From NCBI GenBank assembly GCA_022848835.1, contig JAJISG010000086.1:1-6764 (forward strand): a stretch of 6,764 nucleotides of DNA, read 5' to 3'. Under the pieces are notes generated by a model. The model was not told where the DNA came from, made no database searches, and worked only from the letters and a program-made list of their open reading frames with translations. Source of the DNA: Thermoplasmatota archaeon. Its GTDB lineage: Archaea; Thermoplasmatota; Thermoplasmata; RBG-16-68-12; JAJISG01. Position 1 is the first letter of the stretch. Every line of letters begins with the position of its first letter. Of this stretch, positions 1-6,120 are shown piece by piece. Position numbers and translations under genes: made by a program.

Positions 1-72
1 ACGGTCGTGTACCACCTCCTGCGGCGGCGTAAGATCTCCCTGTGACTCTCAGAGATCGGATGCTCCTAGACC

Positions 73-159
73 GAGGGCCGTCGAAGTCCTCTTGTAGGGC
101 TGACCAATGCGGGAGGAAAGACGAGACTATCGGGCGCGGGACTTGGGGTATCGGCCCTC
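73..159. repeat. Nested inverted repeat, possible structured RNA or 3' element
   Basis: GAGGGCCG at 73-80 is the exact reverse complement of 152-159. Inside it, AAGTCC at 84-89 is the exact reverse complement of GGACTT at 139-144. Together they would form an 8 bp stem, an asymmetric internal loop (3 and 7 bases) and a 6 bp stem around an apical region of about 49 bases. The element lies upstream of the predicted promoter, so it should not be in the leader of the bcr mRNA. It could belong to the end of an upstream transcript or to a small RNA. I recognise no known RNA family. An 8-base match alone could occur by chance in a region this size; the nesting is what makes it notable. Confidence 0.3.
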
Positions 160-194
160 TGAAAGATTGGGTGGGAGTAGATAACGCCGTATTA

Positions 195-217
195 GGAAGT
201 TTTAAGATATAGCTATA
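195..217 (+). promoter_or_regulatory. Archaeal-type BRE/TATA promoter for the bcr operon
   Basis: A purine run GGAAG (195-199), suitable as a BRE, is followed directly by an A/T-rich element TTTTAAGATA (200-209), in a region that is otherwise GC-rich. With the usual archaeal spacing of roughly 25 bases, transcription would begin near 228-233 and give a leader of about 20 bases before the TTG start at 251. A perfect 10 bp palindrome, TATAGCTATA (208-217), overlaps the right end of the TATA-like element. It could be an alternative TATA box or part of a repressor site. The assignment rests on composition and spacing only. Confidence 0.5.
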
Positions 218-236
218 ACATAACTATTCTGTAGCG

Positions 237-249
237 AAAGGAGGCCTCC
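237..249 (+). promoter_or_regulatory. Shine-Dalgarno of bcrC inside a 10 bp palindrome
   Basis: The strong Shine-Dalgarno AAAGGAGG (237-244) lies six bases before the TTG at 251 and decides that start: an in-frame TAA at 221-223 closes the frame upstream, no ATG or GTG precedes the TTG, and the first in-frame ATG is codon 51. The site is embedded in a perfect palindrome, GGAGGCCTCC (240-249), which ends one base before the start codon. As RNA it can fold only into a weak 3 bp hairpin. As DNA it would be a plausible dimeric-regulator site just downstream of the predicted transcription start. Confidence 0.6.
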
Positions 250-250
250 C

Positions 251-1399
251 TTGCAGCAGACTGACCACCTCTCCTCAGTGAGAGAACTGGCACAGGATGT
301 GTCATTCAGCGCCGTCGCTAGATGGAAGGAGGAGACCGGCGGTAAGGCAATCGGCCATTTTCCCGTGTTCGCGCCGCAGGAGATCATCCGCGCGGCTGGC
401 ATGCTACCCGTGGGAGTCATGGGAGCCTGGGGCCTTCTAGAGGTTGATTACGCGGATTCTAGGGTCCAATCCTTCGTCTGCTCTGTCGCCAGGACTACGC
501 TGGAGCTGGGCCTGACGGGCCGGTTGAAGGAGTTGGACGGGATGGTCTTCACGGACATCTGCGATGTGGCTCGGAACCTCTCCGGTGTCTGGAAGCGGAA
601 CTTCCCAGAGATGCTGGTTGAGTACCTCCACCTCCCACAGAACGTGACCTCCGCCGCGAGCGTCGTGTACCTGGAGAGGGAGCTGGAGAGGTTCAAGGGA
701 AAGCTGGAGGACCTCTCGGGTGTCAAGGTGGGTGAGGACTCTCTGTGGGAGGGTATTGAGGTCTACAACCACCAGAGAGAGCTCCTTCAGAGGATCTACC
801 GAATCCGACGGGAGAGCCCGTGGCTTCTACCGGCTGACGAAGCCTACCTGCTAGGTCGGGCAGCCGCGCAGATGCCCGTGGAGGATCATGTCTCGCTGCT
901 GGAGCGATCTATCGCGGAGATCGAGGCGAGGACTGTCAAGTCCAGGGACAACATCCGCGTACTCCTGTTGGGCCCCTTCTGCGAGCAGCCACCGCTGGAG
1001 CTACTGAGAATCGTGGAGGAATCGGGCTGTTACGTGGTGGACGACGAGCTGCTGCAGACCTATCGATGGTACACCTCTGCCGTACCGACGAACGGGAACC
1101 CGCTGAGATCGCTGGCGGAGAGCTATATTGAGAGAGCCCGCCTCTCCTCCGTCCGTTATCAGGTGAGGAGGAGGAGAGAGGCCATAGTGGAGTGGCTGAA
1201 GGAGGCCCGGGCGGAGGGCGTTCTCTTCTGTTCCGCCAAGTTCTGCGAACCAGCGCTCTATGACTATGTCCTGTACAAGGAGGCCCTGGAGGCCGAGAGC
1301 GTCCCCTATCTTCACCTGGAGTTCGAGGAGAAGATGAGCGCCTTCGAGACGGTGCGGATGCAGGTGGAGACCTTCGTGGAGTCCATCCTATTCGCCTGA
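251..1399 (+). CDS. bcrC: Benzoyl-CoA reductase, subunit C (BcrC/BadD/BzdN-like)
   Basis: This is one of the two catalytic subunits of class I ATP-dependent benzoyl-CoA reductase, a cytoplasmic enzyme that dearomatises benzoyl-CoA to cyclohexa-1,5-diene-1-carbonyl-CoA. The 382 aa length is usual for BcrC. Family-typical blocks run end to end: GHFPVFAPQEIIRAAGMLPVG (35-55), QSFVCSVARTTLELGLTGRL (73-92), DICDVARNLSGVW (102-114), LPQN (128-131), GPFCEQPPLELL (241-252), ESGCYVVDDE (257-266) and CSAKFCEPAL (327-336). Cysteines 77, 104, 244, 260, 327 and 332 are present; C77, C104 and C332 are the best candidates for Fe-S ligands by comparison with the 2-hydroxyacyl-CoA dehydratase fold. The start is TTG behind a strong Shine-Dalgarno. 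It is the first gene of the operon and is separated from bcrB by 9 bases. A 2-hydroxyacyl-CoA dehydratase subunit is the main alternative, but the BcrC-specific blocks and the four-subunit context argue against it. Confidence 0.9.
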   Translation: MQQTDHLSSVRELAQDVSFSAVARWKEETGGKAIGHFPVFAPQEIIRAAGMLPVGVMGAWGLLEVDYADSRVQSFVCSVARTTLELGLTGRLKELDGMVFTDICDVARNLSGVWKRNFPEMLVEYLHLPQNVTSAASVVYLERELERFKGKLEDLSGVKVGEDSLWEGIEVYNHQRELLQRIYRIRRESPWLLPADEAYLLGRAAAQMPVEDHVSLLERSIAEIEARTVKSRDNIRVLLLGPFCEQPPLELLRIVEESGCYVVDDELLQTYRWYTSAVPTNGNPLRSLAESYIERARLSSVRYQVRRRREAIVEWLKEARAEGVLFCSAKFCEPALYDYVLYKEALEAESVPYLHLEFEEKMSAFETVRMQVETFVESILFA

Positions 1400-1408
1400 G
1401 GTGTTACC

Positions 1409-2647
1409 ATGGAACTGAAGCACAAGGATGCGGGAAAGGTGGTGCAGAGGGAGCTGATGGCCTCCTACTACGGGGACCTGGAGGATGGAGAGGGGCCGGT
1501 GGCCTACCTATTCGTCCCCGGCAATGTTGTAGAGATACTCAGGCCCTTCGGCTTCCGCACGGTGTATCCGGAGATCAACGCCTTGCAGTGTGGGATAAAG
1601 AGGGTCGCGGGGGAGAACATCCTCAAGGCGGAGGACATGGGCTACTCCGCCGATGTCTGCGGGTATGTGAAGAACGACGTGGGCATCTGCCTGGCTGGCG
1701 GGTCGACACCCCTGGGCCGCATCCCGAAGCCGGACCTGCTCGTGTGCAACTTCTCCGGCTGCAACACCTTCATCAAGTGGTTCGAGGCCCTGGCGGACCT
1801 CTACGATGCGCCGATGTTCCTCCTGGACGTGCCCTACTTGAGGGATGAGGCGAGCTACCAGCAGGACATAGAGTATGTGACCCAGCAACTCTGGGACCTG
1901 GTGGCCTACTGTGAGGACATGACCGGGACCACCTTCGACGAGGCCAAACTCAGGGAGACGCTGGAGTACTCCCGTCAGGCTGAGGACCTGTGGACCCAGT
2001 TGCTGTCCCGTGCCCGCCTCCGGCCGTCCCCCTTCGACGCCTACTTCGAGGCCGTCTTCTTCATGGCCCCCATCAACGTCCTTCGCGGGACGACGGATTG
2101 CATCGACTACTACAAGGTGGTCATCGAGGAGATGGAGGAGAGGAGCCGTGCGCACGTGGGACCCGTGCCGCAGGAGAAGTTCAGGGTGGTCTACGAAGGG
2201 CCGCCGTGCTGGCCCCATTTCCGAGCTTTCTGGGAGCTCTTCAAGGCGTGGGGCGTGGTCGGTGTCGCCTCCACCTACTCTAAGGTAGGCGGGCTCTTCG
2301 AGACCGGCATCAGGCACGATCCCGCCAGGCCTATGGAGAGCATCGCGGAGTACGTCATAAACTGCTACACCAACTGGAACCTGAAGAAGAGGTCGGAGCT
2401 GCTGCAGCAGTACATAGAGGAGTTCGAGGCCGATGCACTAATCATCCACTCCGTCAAGTCCTGCCGCTCCTTCTCCGTCGGTCAGGCGGACTTCCGAGAG
2501 GTTTTCAGTCACGAGCTCGGCATCCCAACTCTCATGATAGAGTCGGACCTGGCTGATCCACGCTACTTCTCGCAGGCTCAGCTGAAGAACCGCGTGGACG
2601 CTTTCTTCGAAAGCCTGGAGCACCAGAGGATTGTGAGGGGCTCATAA
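1409..2647 (+). CDS. bcrB: Benzoyl-CoA reductase, subunit B (BcrB/BadE/BzdO-like)
   Basis: This is the second catalytic subunit, which pairs with BcrC to hold Fe-S clusters and bind the aryl-CoA. Family blocks include YLFVPGNVVEILRPFGFRTVY (33-53), PEINALQCG (54-62), DVCGYVKNDVG (82-92), CNFSGCNTFIKWFE (113-126), SPFDAYFEAVFFMAPINVLRG (207-227), YEGPPCWPHFRAFWELF (262-278), YSKVGGLFETGIRHDP (290-305), CYTNWNL (319-325), SVKSCRSFSVGQ (348-359) and ESDLADPRYFS (378-388). Cysteines 84, 118, 319 and 352 lie in the most conserved blocks and are likely cluster ligands; C61, C94, C113, C168, C231 and C267 are also present. At 412 aa it is slightly shorter than the Thauera homologue as I recall it. 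GAGGTG at 1398-1403 precedes the ATG by five bases. The TAA stop overlaps the bcrA start by one base (TAATG), suggesting coupled translation. The exact aryl-CoA substrate (benzoyl- or a substituted benzoyl-CoA) cannot be read from sequence. Confidence 0.9.
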   Translation: MELKHKDAGKVVQRELMASYYGDLEDGEGPVAYLFVPGNVVEILRPFGFRTVYPEINALQCGIKRVAGENILKAEDMGYSADVCGYVKNDVGICLAGGSTPLGRIPKPDLLVCNFSGCNTFIKWFEALADLYDAPMFLLDVPYLRDEASYQQDIEYVTQQLWDLVAYCEDMTGTTFDEAKLRETLEYSRQAEDLWTQLLSRARLRPSPFDAYFEAVFFMAPINVLRGTTDCIDYYKVVIEEMEERSRAHVGPVPQEKFRVVYEGPPCWPHFRAFWELFKAWGVVGVASTYSKVGGLFETGIRHDPARPMESIAEYVINCYTNWNLKKRSELLQQYIEEFEADALIIHSVKSCRSFSVGQADFREVFSHELGIPTLMIESDLADPRYFSQAQLKNRVDAFFESLEHQRIVRGS

Positions 2648-3468
2648 TGTACGTGGCGGGTGTAGACGCGGGATCGACGACGACCAAGGCCGTCGTCCTG
2701 GACGAGAATAGCCACTTGGTCGGGAAGAGCCTTAGGGCGACGGGTGCCAATGTGACAAGGGCCTCGGAGCTCGCCTATGAGGAGTGCCTGCACGCAAGCG
2801 GGATTCGTGAGAGGGAGGTGAGTTATGTCATCGGCACGGGCTACGGTCGCTACAAGATCGCCTTCGGGGATACCCAGGTGACGGAGATAAGCTGTCACGC
2901 CAAGGGGGCCCATTTCCTCTTTCCGAAGACGAGAACGCTGGTGGACATCGGCGGCCAGGACACGAAGGCCATCAAGGTCAGCGACAAGGGCGAGGTGCTG
3001 GATTTCTGCATGAACGACAAGTGCGCTGCCGGGACCGGGCGCTTCCTGGAGAACGCCGCCACAGTTCTCGACCTGGAGCTTGACGACATCGGCCCCGTGT
3101 CCCTCCGCTCAGAGAACCCACTCCGCATCACGAATGTCTGCACGGTTTTCGTGGAGTCGGAGATAATCTCCCACTTAGCCCGCGGGCAGGTGGTGGAGGA
3201 CATTCTCAGGGGGGTGCACAGCGCCATCGGCGCCAGGACAATCGCCCTCGTCCGCCGTGTCGGTATCGAACCGGAGGTCACCTTCACCGGGGGAGTCTCT
3301 CGGAACGTGGGGATGGTTCGTACCCTGGAGGAGCGGTTCGGAGTTCCGATCAACGTGAGCGATCTGTCCCAGTACATGGGATGCCTTGGAGCAGGTCTGT
3401 TCGCCCTGGAGAGGGCTCAGGGGGCAAGCCCCCGACGGGTCAAGAGGGTGGAGGCCGGAGGGAGCTGA
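2647..3468 (+). CDS. bcrA: Benzoyl-CoA reductase ATPase subunit A (BcrA/BadF/BzdP-like)
   Basis: This is an ASKHA-fold ATPase/electron activator of the BadF/BadG/BcrA/BcrD family. It couples ATP hydrolysis to injection of a low-potential electron into the BcrB/BcrC core. Visible motifs are phosphate-1 GVDAGSTTTKAVVLD (5-19), GTGYGRY (63-69), TEISCHAKGA (79-88), phosphate-2 VDIGGQDTKAIKV (99-111), the cluster loop CAAGTGRFLE (126-135), the second cluster cysteine in NVCTVFVESEI (C165), and the adenosine motif FTGGVSRNVGMV (213-224). C126 and C165 match the two cysteines per subunit that bridge a [4Fe-4S] cluster across the activator dimer. At 273 aa it has the short form of HgdC and the Azoarcus Bzd type, unlike the roughly 430 aa BcrA/BadF of Thauera and Rhodopseudomonas. 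GAGGGG (2635-2640) precedes the ATG by six bases. Its TGA overlaps the next start (TGATG). Confidence 0.9.
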   Translation: MYVAGVDAGSTTTKAVVLDENSHLVGKSLRATGANVTRASELAYEECLHASGIREREVSYVIGTGYGRYKIAFGDTQVTEISCHAKGAHFLFPKTRTLVDIGGQDTKAIKVSDKGEVLDFCMNDKCAAGTGRFLENAATVLDLELDDIGPVSLRSENPLRITNVCTVFVESEIISHLARGQVVEDILRGVHSAIGARTIALVRRVGIEPEVTFTGGVSRNVGMVRTLEERFGVPINVSDLSQYMGCLGAGLFALERAQGASPRRVKRVEAGGS

Positions 3469-4265
3469 TGCCTGTAACCGCCGGAATCGACATCGGTGCA
3501 GGTACCACGAAGGCGGTCCTCATGGACGAGCAGGCGGCGGTCCTCGCAAGAGTGAGCGTCAGGACGGGTCCATTCCTAGAAAAGGCGGCGACCAGTGCCT
3601 TCGAAAAGGCTCTCCGGCAGGCCAGCCTGAACAGCGATGACATCGAATATGTGGCCACGACGGGTTACGGCCGCTACTCCTATCCGCCGAGGGACATCCA
3701 AATCACGGAGATAACCTGCCATGCTCGGGGTGCTCGACTCCTCTTTCCCGGGACGAGATGCGTGCTGGATATCGGCGCCCAGAGTTCCCGGGCTATGCGG
3801 GTTGACGAGGAGGGTCGCGTGCTGAAGTTCAGGATGAACGACAGGTGCGCTGCCGGCGCTGGCCGCTTCCTTGAACGGATTGCCAAGGCCCTCGAGATGG
3901 ACCTTCGCCAGCTGGTGGCGGCCTCTCTCGAGTCGAAGAATCCACAGCCCATCAGTAGTATCTGCGCCGTTCTGGCGGAGTCAGAGGTCATCAACCACAT
4001 CACTCAGGGCAAGAGGGCCGAGGACATCGTCATGGGAGCCCACCTGTCCATAGCGGAGAGGGTCCTGGCACTGCTGAGGCAGGTGGGAGTCGAAGAGGAG
4101 GTCACCTTGACAGGCGGACTCTCCCTGAACCCAGGTATGGTCAAGGCTCTGGAGGAGACGCTGGGGAAGGAGGTGAACTTCAGCAAGGAGTCGCAGTTCG
4201 CCGGAGCCATGGGGGCTGCCTACTTGGGCCACTGGCGTCTTCAGCGACGAGGCGGAAGGTCTTAG
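3468..4265 (+). CDS. bcrD: Benzoyl-CoA reductase ATPase subunit D (BcrD/BadG/BzdQ-like)
   Basis: This is the second, divergent ATPase/activator subunit, expected to form a heterodimer with BcrA around one shared [4Fe-4S] cluster. The start was chosen at ATG 3468, not the more upstream in-frame ATG at 3381. It gives a TGATG overlap with bcrA, has GGAGG at 3457-3461 six bases away, and starts the protein just before the conserved phosphate-1 strand (GIDIGAGTTKAVLMD, 6-20), giving 265 aa. Other motifs are YVATTGYGRY (61-70), TEITCHARGARLLFPGTR (80-97), CAAGAGRFLE (127-136), SSICAVLAESEVIN (163-176, C166) and LTGGLSLNPGMV (214-225). The phosphate-2 segment reads LDIGAQSSRAMRV (100-112) instead of the canonical DIGGQDTK. 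A change in the same place is known in Thauera BcrD, which supports the BcrD assignment. It is followed by a 34-base gap before dch. Confidence 0.88.
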   Translation: MPVTAGIDIGAGTTKAVLMDEQAAVLARVSVRTGPFLEKAATSAFEKALRQASLNSDDIEYVATTGYGRYSYPPRDIQITEITCHARGARLLFPGTRCVLDIGAQSSRAMRVDEEGRVLKFRMNDRCAAGAGRFLERIAKALEMDLRQLVAASLESKNPQPISSICAVLAESEVINHITQGKRAEDIVMGAHLSIAERVLALLRQVGVEEEVTLTGGLSLNPGMVKALEETLGKEVNFSKESQFAGAMGAAYLGHWRLQRRGGRS

Positions 4266-4299
4266 TACATAACGGTCATCTTTTCATCGGGGGAAGAGG
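4266..4299 (+). promoter_or_regulatory. Short gap with the ribosome binding site of dch
   Basis: This is the only gap of more than nine bases inside the operon. It separates the reductase genes from the two downstream pathway genes. A G-rich Shine-Dalgarno-like stretch (GGGGGAAGAGG, 4289-4299) abuts the ATG at 4300. There is a short T-run (TTTT, 4281-4284) and a weak A/T-rich patch (TAGTACATAA, 4263-4272) that could serve as a minor internal terminator or promoter, but neither is strong, and I expect read-through from bcrD. Confidence 0.45.
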
Positions 4300-5067
4300 A
4301 TGGGTTATCGTCTCATCAATCTAGGGTTCCGCGAGCATAGGGCGTCCTTAGTTCTGAATCGACCACCGCTGAACATCCTCAATCTGGAGATGCTTGATGA
4401 GCTCTTGGATGCCCTCGAGGAGGTCGAAACGGAGGAGGGCTGCAAGGTCCTCACGGTGAGAGGCGAGGGAAAAGCCTTCTCTGCCGGCGTGGACGTGGCC
4501 GACCATACGGAGGAGCGCGTGGCGACAATGCTCCGATCCTTTCACAAGGCCCTCTTGAAGCTTTTCTACCTGGAGGTGCCCACCATTGCCCAGGTCCATG
4601 GACACTGCCTCGGGGGCGGTCTGGAGTTGGCCATGGCCTGCGACTTGGTCTACGCTGCCTCCGGGACGACGCTGGGTCAGCCCGAGATAAGACTCGCAGC
4701 TTTCCCTCCATTCGGGGCGGCTATGTATCCTGGCCTCCTCGGTGTACGTGGGGCCTCGGAGCTGATCCTGTTAGGACGCAATATCTCAGCCGCGGAAGCG
4801 GTGGAGATGGGCCTCGCTAACATGGTGTTTCCTGATGAGGAGCTGGAGCAGAAGGTCAAGGAGGTGTGCGCAGAGTTGGAGGGTCACAGTCAAGTGGCTC
4901 TCAGGCTGGCGAAGAAGGCCATGAGGTCCGCGATGCACCTGGGCCCGCCGGAGGCCGTAACCGCCGCCGAGAGGGTCTACCTGGAGGAGCTCATGGCGAC
5001 GGAGGATGCCAGGGAGGGCATAGCGGCTTTCATGGAGAAGAGGAAGCCTGTCTGGAGGGATAGGTGA
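4300..5067 (+). CDS. dch: Cyclohexa-1,5-diene-1-carbonyl-CoA hydratase (Dch/BzdW/BadK-like)
   Basis: This is a crotonase-fold protein of 255 aa, predicted to add water to the dienoyl-CoA made by benzoyl-CoA reductase, giving 6-hydroxycyclohex-1-ene-1-carbonyl-CoA. Crotonase features are the oxyanion-hole strands AFSAGVDV (59-66) and HCLGGGLELA (102-111), then LGQPEIRLAAFPP (125-137) with E129, and GASELILLGRNISAAEA (151-167) with E154; these glutamates align with the two catalytic Glu of enoyl-CoA hydratases. The GQPEIRL-(aliphatic)-AF-P block and the C-terminal VYLEELMATEDAREGIAAF (226-244) followed by MEKR (245-248) are hallmarks I associate with dienoyl-CoA hydratases of anaerobic aromatic degraders rather than beta-oxidation enzymes. 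It lies just after the reductase genes, and its TGA overlaps the next ATG. A generic enoyl-CoA hydratase or a ring-cleaving Oah-type hydrolase are the alternatives; length and motifs fit Dch better than the much longer Oah. Confidence 0.85.
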   Translation: MGYRLINLGFREHRASLVLNRPPLNILNLEMLDELLDALEEVETEEGCKVLTVRGEGKAFSAGVDVADHTEERVATMLRSFHKALLKLFYLEVPTIAQVHGHCLGGGLELAMACDLVYAASGTTLGQPEIRLAAFPPFGAAMYPGLLGVRGASELILLGRNISAAEAVEMGLANMVFPDEELEQKVKEVCAELEGHSQVALRLAKKAMRSAMHLGPPEAVTAAERVYLEELMATEDAREGIAAFMEKRKPVWRDR

Positions 5068-6083
5068 TGAGGGCCGCGGTGTTTCATGGAGGAAAGACGC
5101 TGAGTGTGGAGGAAGTGGACAGGCCGAAGCCCGCTCACGACGAGGTCCTTGTCCGTGTCGCCGCATGCGGAATATGCAGGACGGACCTCCACTACCTCCA
5201 CGGGGTGCCGACCTTCAAAGAGCCGCCCCTCATCCTGGGCCATGAGATAAGCGGCACGGTGGAGGAGGCCCCGCACGGAGGGCCCGAAATCGGCCAAAGG
5301 GTTCTCATCCCGCCCGTAATCCCATGTGGCGAATGCGAGTATTGCCTCCAGGGTCGAGGCACTCTCTGCACGCATATGGTGATGCTGGGCAACCACCGGG
5401 ACGGGGGCTTCGCCGAGTACGTTGCGGTGTCCCAATCCGTGACCTTTCCCCTGCCTGATACGGTCCCACTGCAGGAGGGATGCATCATCAGCGACGCCTT
5501 CTCCACGCCTTACCACGCCGTGATCAACAGGGCGGAGGTGAAGCCAGGTCAGACCGTCGCTATCTTTGGCTGCGGTGGGGTCGGATTGGCGGCGGTACAG
5601 ATGGCCGTACTAGCTGGTGCGAGGGTGGTCGCTGTCGACCTGGTGGAGGAGAAACTGCTGCTTGCCGAGGATTTTGGGGCGTGGCTCACCATCAATGCTT
5701 CAGGAGTGGATGATGCCGCAAAGGAAGTACGAAGGCTGACTAGCGGGGGGGCGGACGTGGCATTGGAAGTGATAGGGAATCCCGCGACGATTCGACAGGC
5801 CTTCGATTCCCTCAGGTGGGGAGGCCGTCTCATGGTGGTTGGCTACACCGACAAGGAGGTCTCATTCAGCGGTGCCAAGCTCATGTTCAGGGAGATGGAG
5901 GTCAGAGGTTCCCTAGGCTGCGGCCTTCACGACTTTCCAAAGGTCATAGACCTGGCGGCGATGGGCCTTCTGAAGGTGAAGGAGATGGTGAGTCACAGGT
6001 TCGCGTTGGAGGACATCAATGAAGGCTTCCGTCTTCTCGAGACTGGCGATCCGGGGCTTCTGAGGGGAATCGTTCTACTTTAG
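5067..6083 (+). CDS. had: Zn-dependent 6-hydroxycyclohex-1-ene-1-carbonyl-CoA dehydrogenase (Had/BzdX-like)
   Basis: This medium-chain alcohol dehydrogenase (338 aa) is predicted to oxidise the Dch product to 6-oxocyclohex-1-ene-1-carbonyl-CoA with NAD+. The catalytic-zinc motifs are CGICRTD (34-40, ligand C37) and GHE (58-60), with D143 in ISDAFSTPYHAV (141-152) as a candidate further ligand. The structural zinc has C87, C90, C93 and C101 in PCGECEYC and following. The stretch PPVIPCGEC...GRGTLC...GN...GGFAEYV resembles Had. The Rossmann fold shows GCGGVG (168-173) and D191 after VVAV, favouring NAD+ over NADP+. I chose ATG 5067, which overlaps the dch stop (TGATG) and has GGAGGG (5054-5059) seven bases away, over the in-frame GTG at 5064, whose spacing is only four. 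It is about 30 aa shorter than Thauera Had as I recall it, so the substrate rests partly on context. Confidence 0.75.
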   Translation: MRAAVFHGGKTLSVEEVDRPKPAHDEVLVRVAACGICRTDLHYLHGVPTFKEPPLILGHEISGTVEEAPHGGPEIGQRVLIPPVIPCGECEYCLQGRGTLCTHMVMLGNHRDGGFAEYVAVSQSVTFPLPDTVPLQEGCIISDAFSTPYHAVINRAEVKPGQTVAIFGCGGVGLAAVQMAVLAGARVVAVDLVEEKLLLAEDFGAWLTINASGVDDAAKEVRRLTSGGADVALEVIGNPATIRQAFDSLRWGGRLMVVGYTDKEVSFSGAKLMFREMEVRGSLGCGLHDFPKVIDLAAMGLLKVKEMVSHRFALEDINEGFRLLETGDPGLLRGIVLL

Positions 6084-6116
6084 GGTCTGTCGATTGCGGT
6101 GTCGACATACTGACCC
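6083..6116 (+). terminator. Bulged hairpin just after had
   Basis: Immediately after the had stop, GGGTC (6083-6087) pairs with GACCC (6112-6116) and TGTCGA (6088-6093) with TCGACA (6102-6107). This gives 11 bp interrupted by a four-base bulge (6108-6111) and closed by an eight-base loop. It could stabilise or end the operon mRNA. It lacks a following T-run, so it is not a classical intrinsic terminator, and archaeal termination usually depends on T-rich tracts. Confidence 0.35.
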
Positions 6117-6120
6117 GTAG

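Larger units (their letters stand above)
1..250. other. Upstream intergenic region with no supported gene
   Basis: I see no convincing gene here. The plus frame starting at base 1 is open for 14 codons and then stops at 43-45 (TGA). The frame from base 2 is open to a TAG at 95-97. Either could be the C-terminal end of a gene that begins before the window, but the residues are not recognisable. A short inverted repeat (GATCTC at 33-38, GAGATC at 52-57, 13-base loop) surrounds the first of these stops and could be a 3' hairpin of an upstream transcript. The right-hand part (about 195-250) carries the probable promoter and ribosome binding site of the bcr operon, annotated separately. Confidence 0.5.

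Noticed and set aside
15..20. AGGAGG on the minus strand, suggesting a divergent gene leaving the window
   Set aside because: No ATG, GTG or TTG lies at a proper distance within the window's first bases.
1508..2317. Long antisense open frame within bcrB (269 codons)
   Set aside because: It is a shadow of the GC-rich bcrB gene, with no ribosome binding site logic, and a composition rich in H, E, G and R without domain features.
251..2647. 2-hydroxyacyl-CoA dehydratase (hydroxyglutaryl- or lactoyl-CoA type) instead of a reductase
   Set aside because: Both subunits carry benzoyl-CoA reductase-specific blocks, there are two different ATPase subunits rather than one activator, and Dch- and Had-like genes follow.
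3381..3467. N-terminal extension of bcrD from an upstream in-frame ATG
   Set aside because: It overlaps 88 bases of bcrA, encodes a low-complexity G/P/R-rich stretch not seen in the family, and the ATG at 3468 has a better ribosome binding site and the operon's TGATG pattern.
2647..4265. Recent tandem duplication of the ATPase gene
   Set aside because: The two products are clearly paralogous but divergent over most of their length and match the distinct A and D subunit types; this is an ancient duplication shared by the enzyme family.
5064..5066. GTG start for had
   Set aside because: The Shine-Dalgarno spacing would be only four bases; the ATG at 5067 has better spacing and forms a TGATG overlap.
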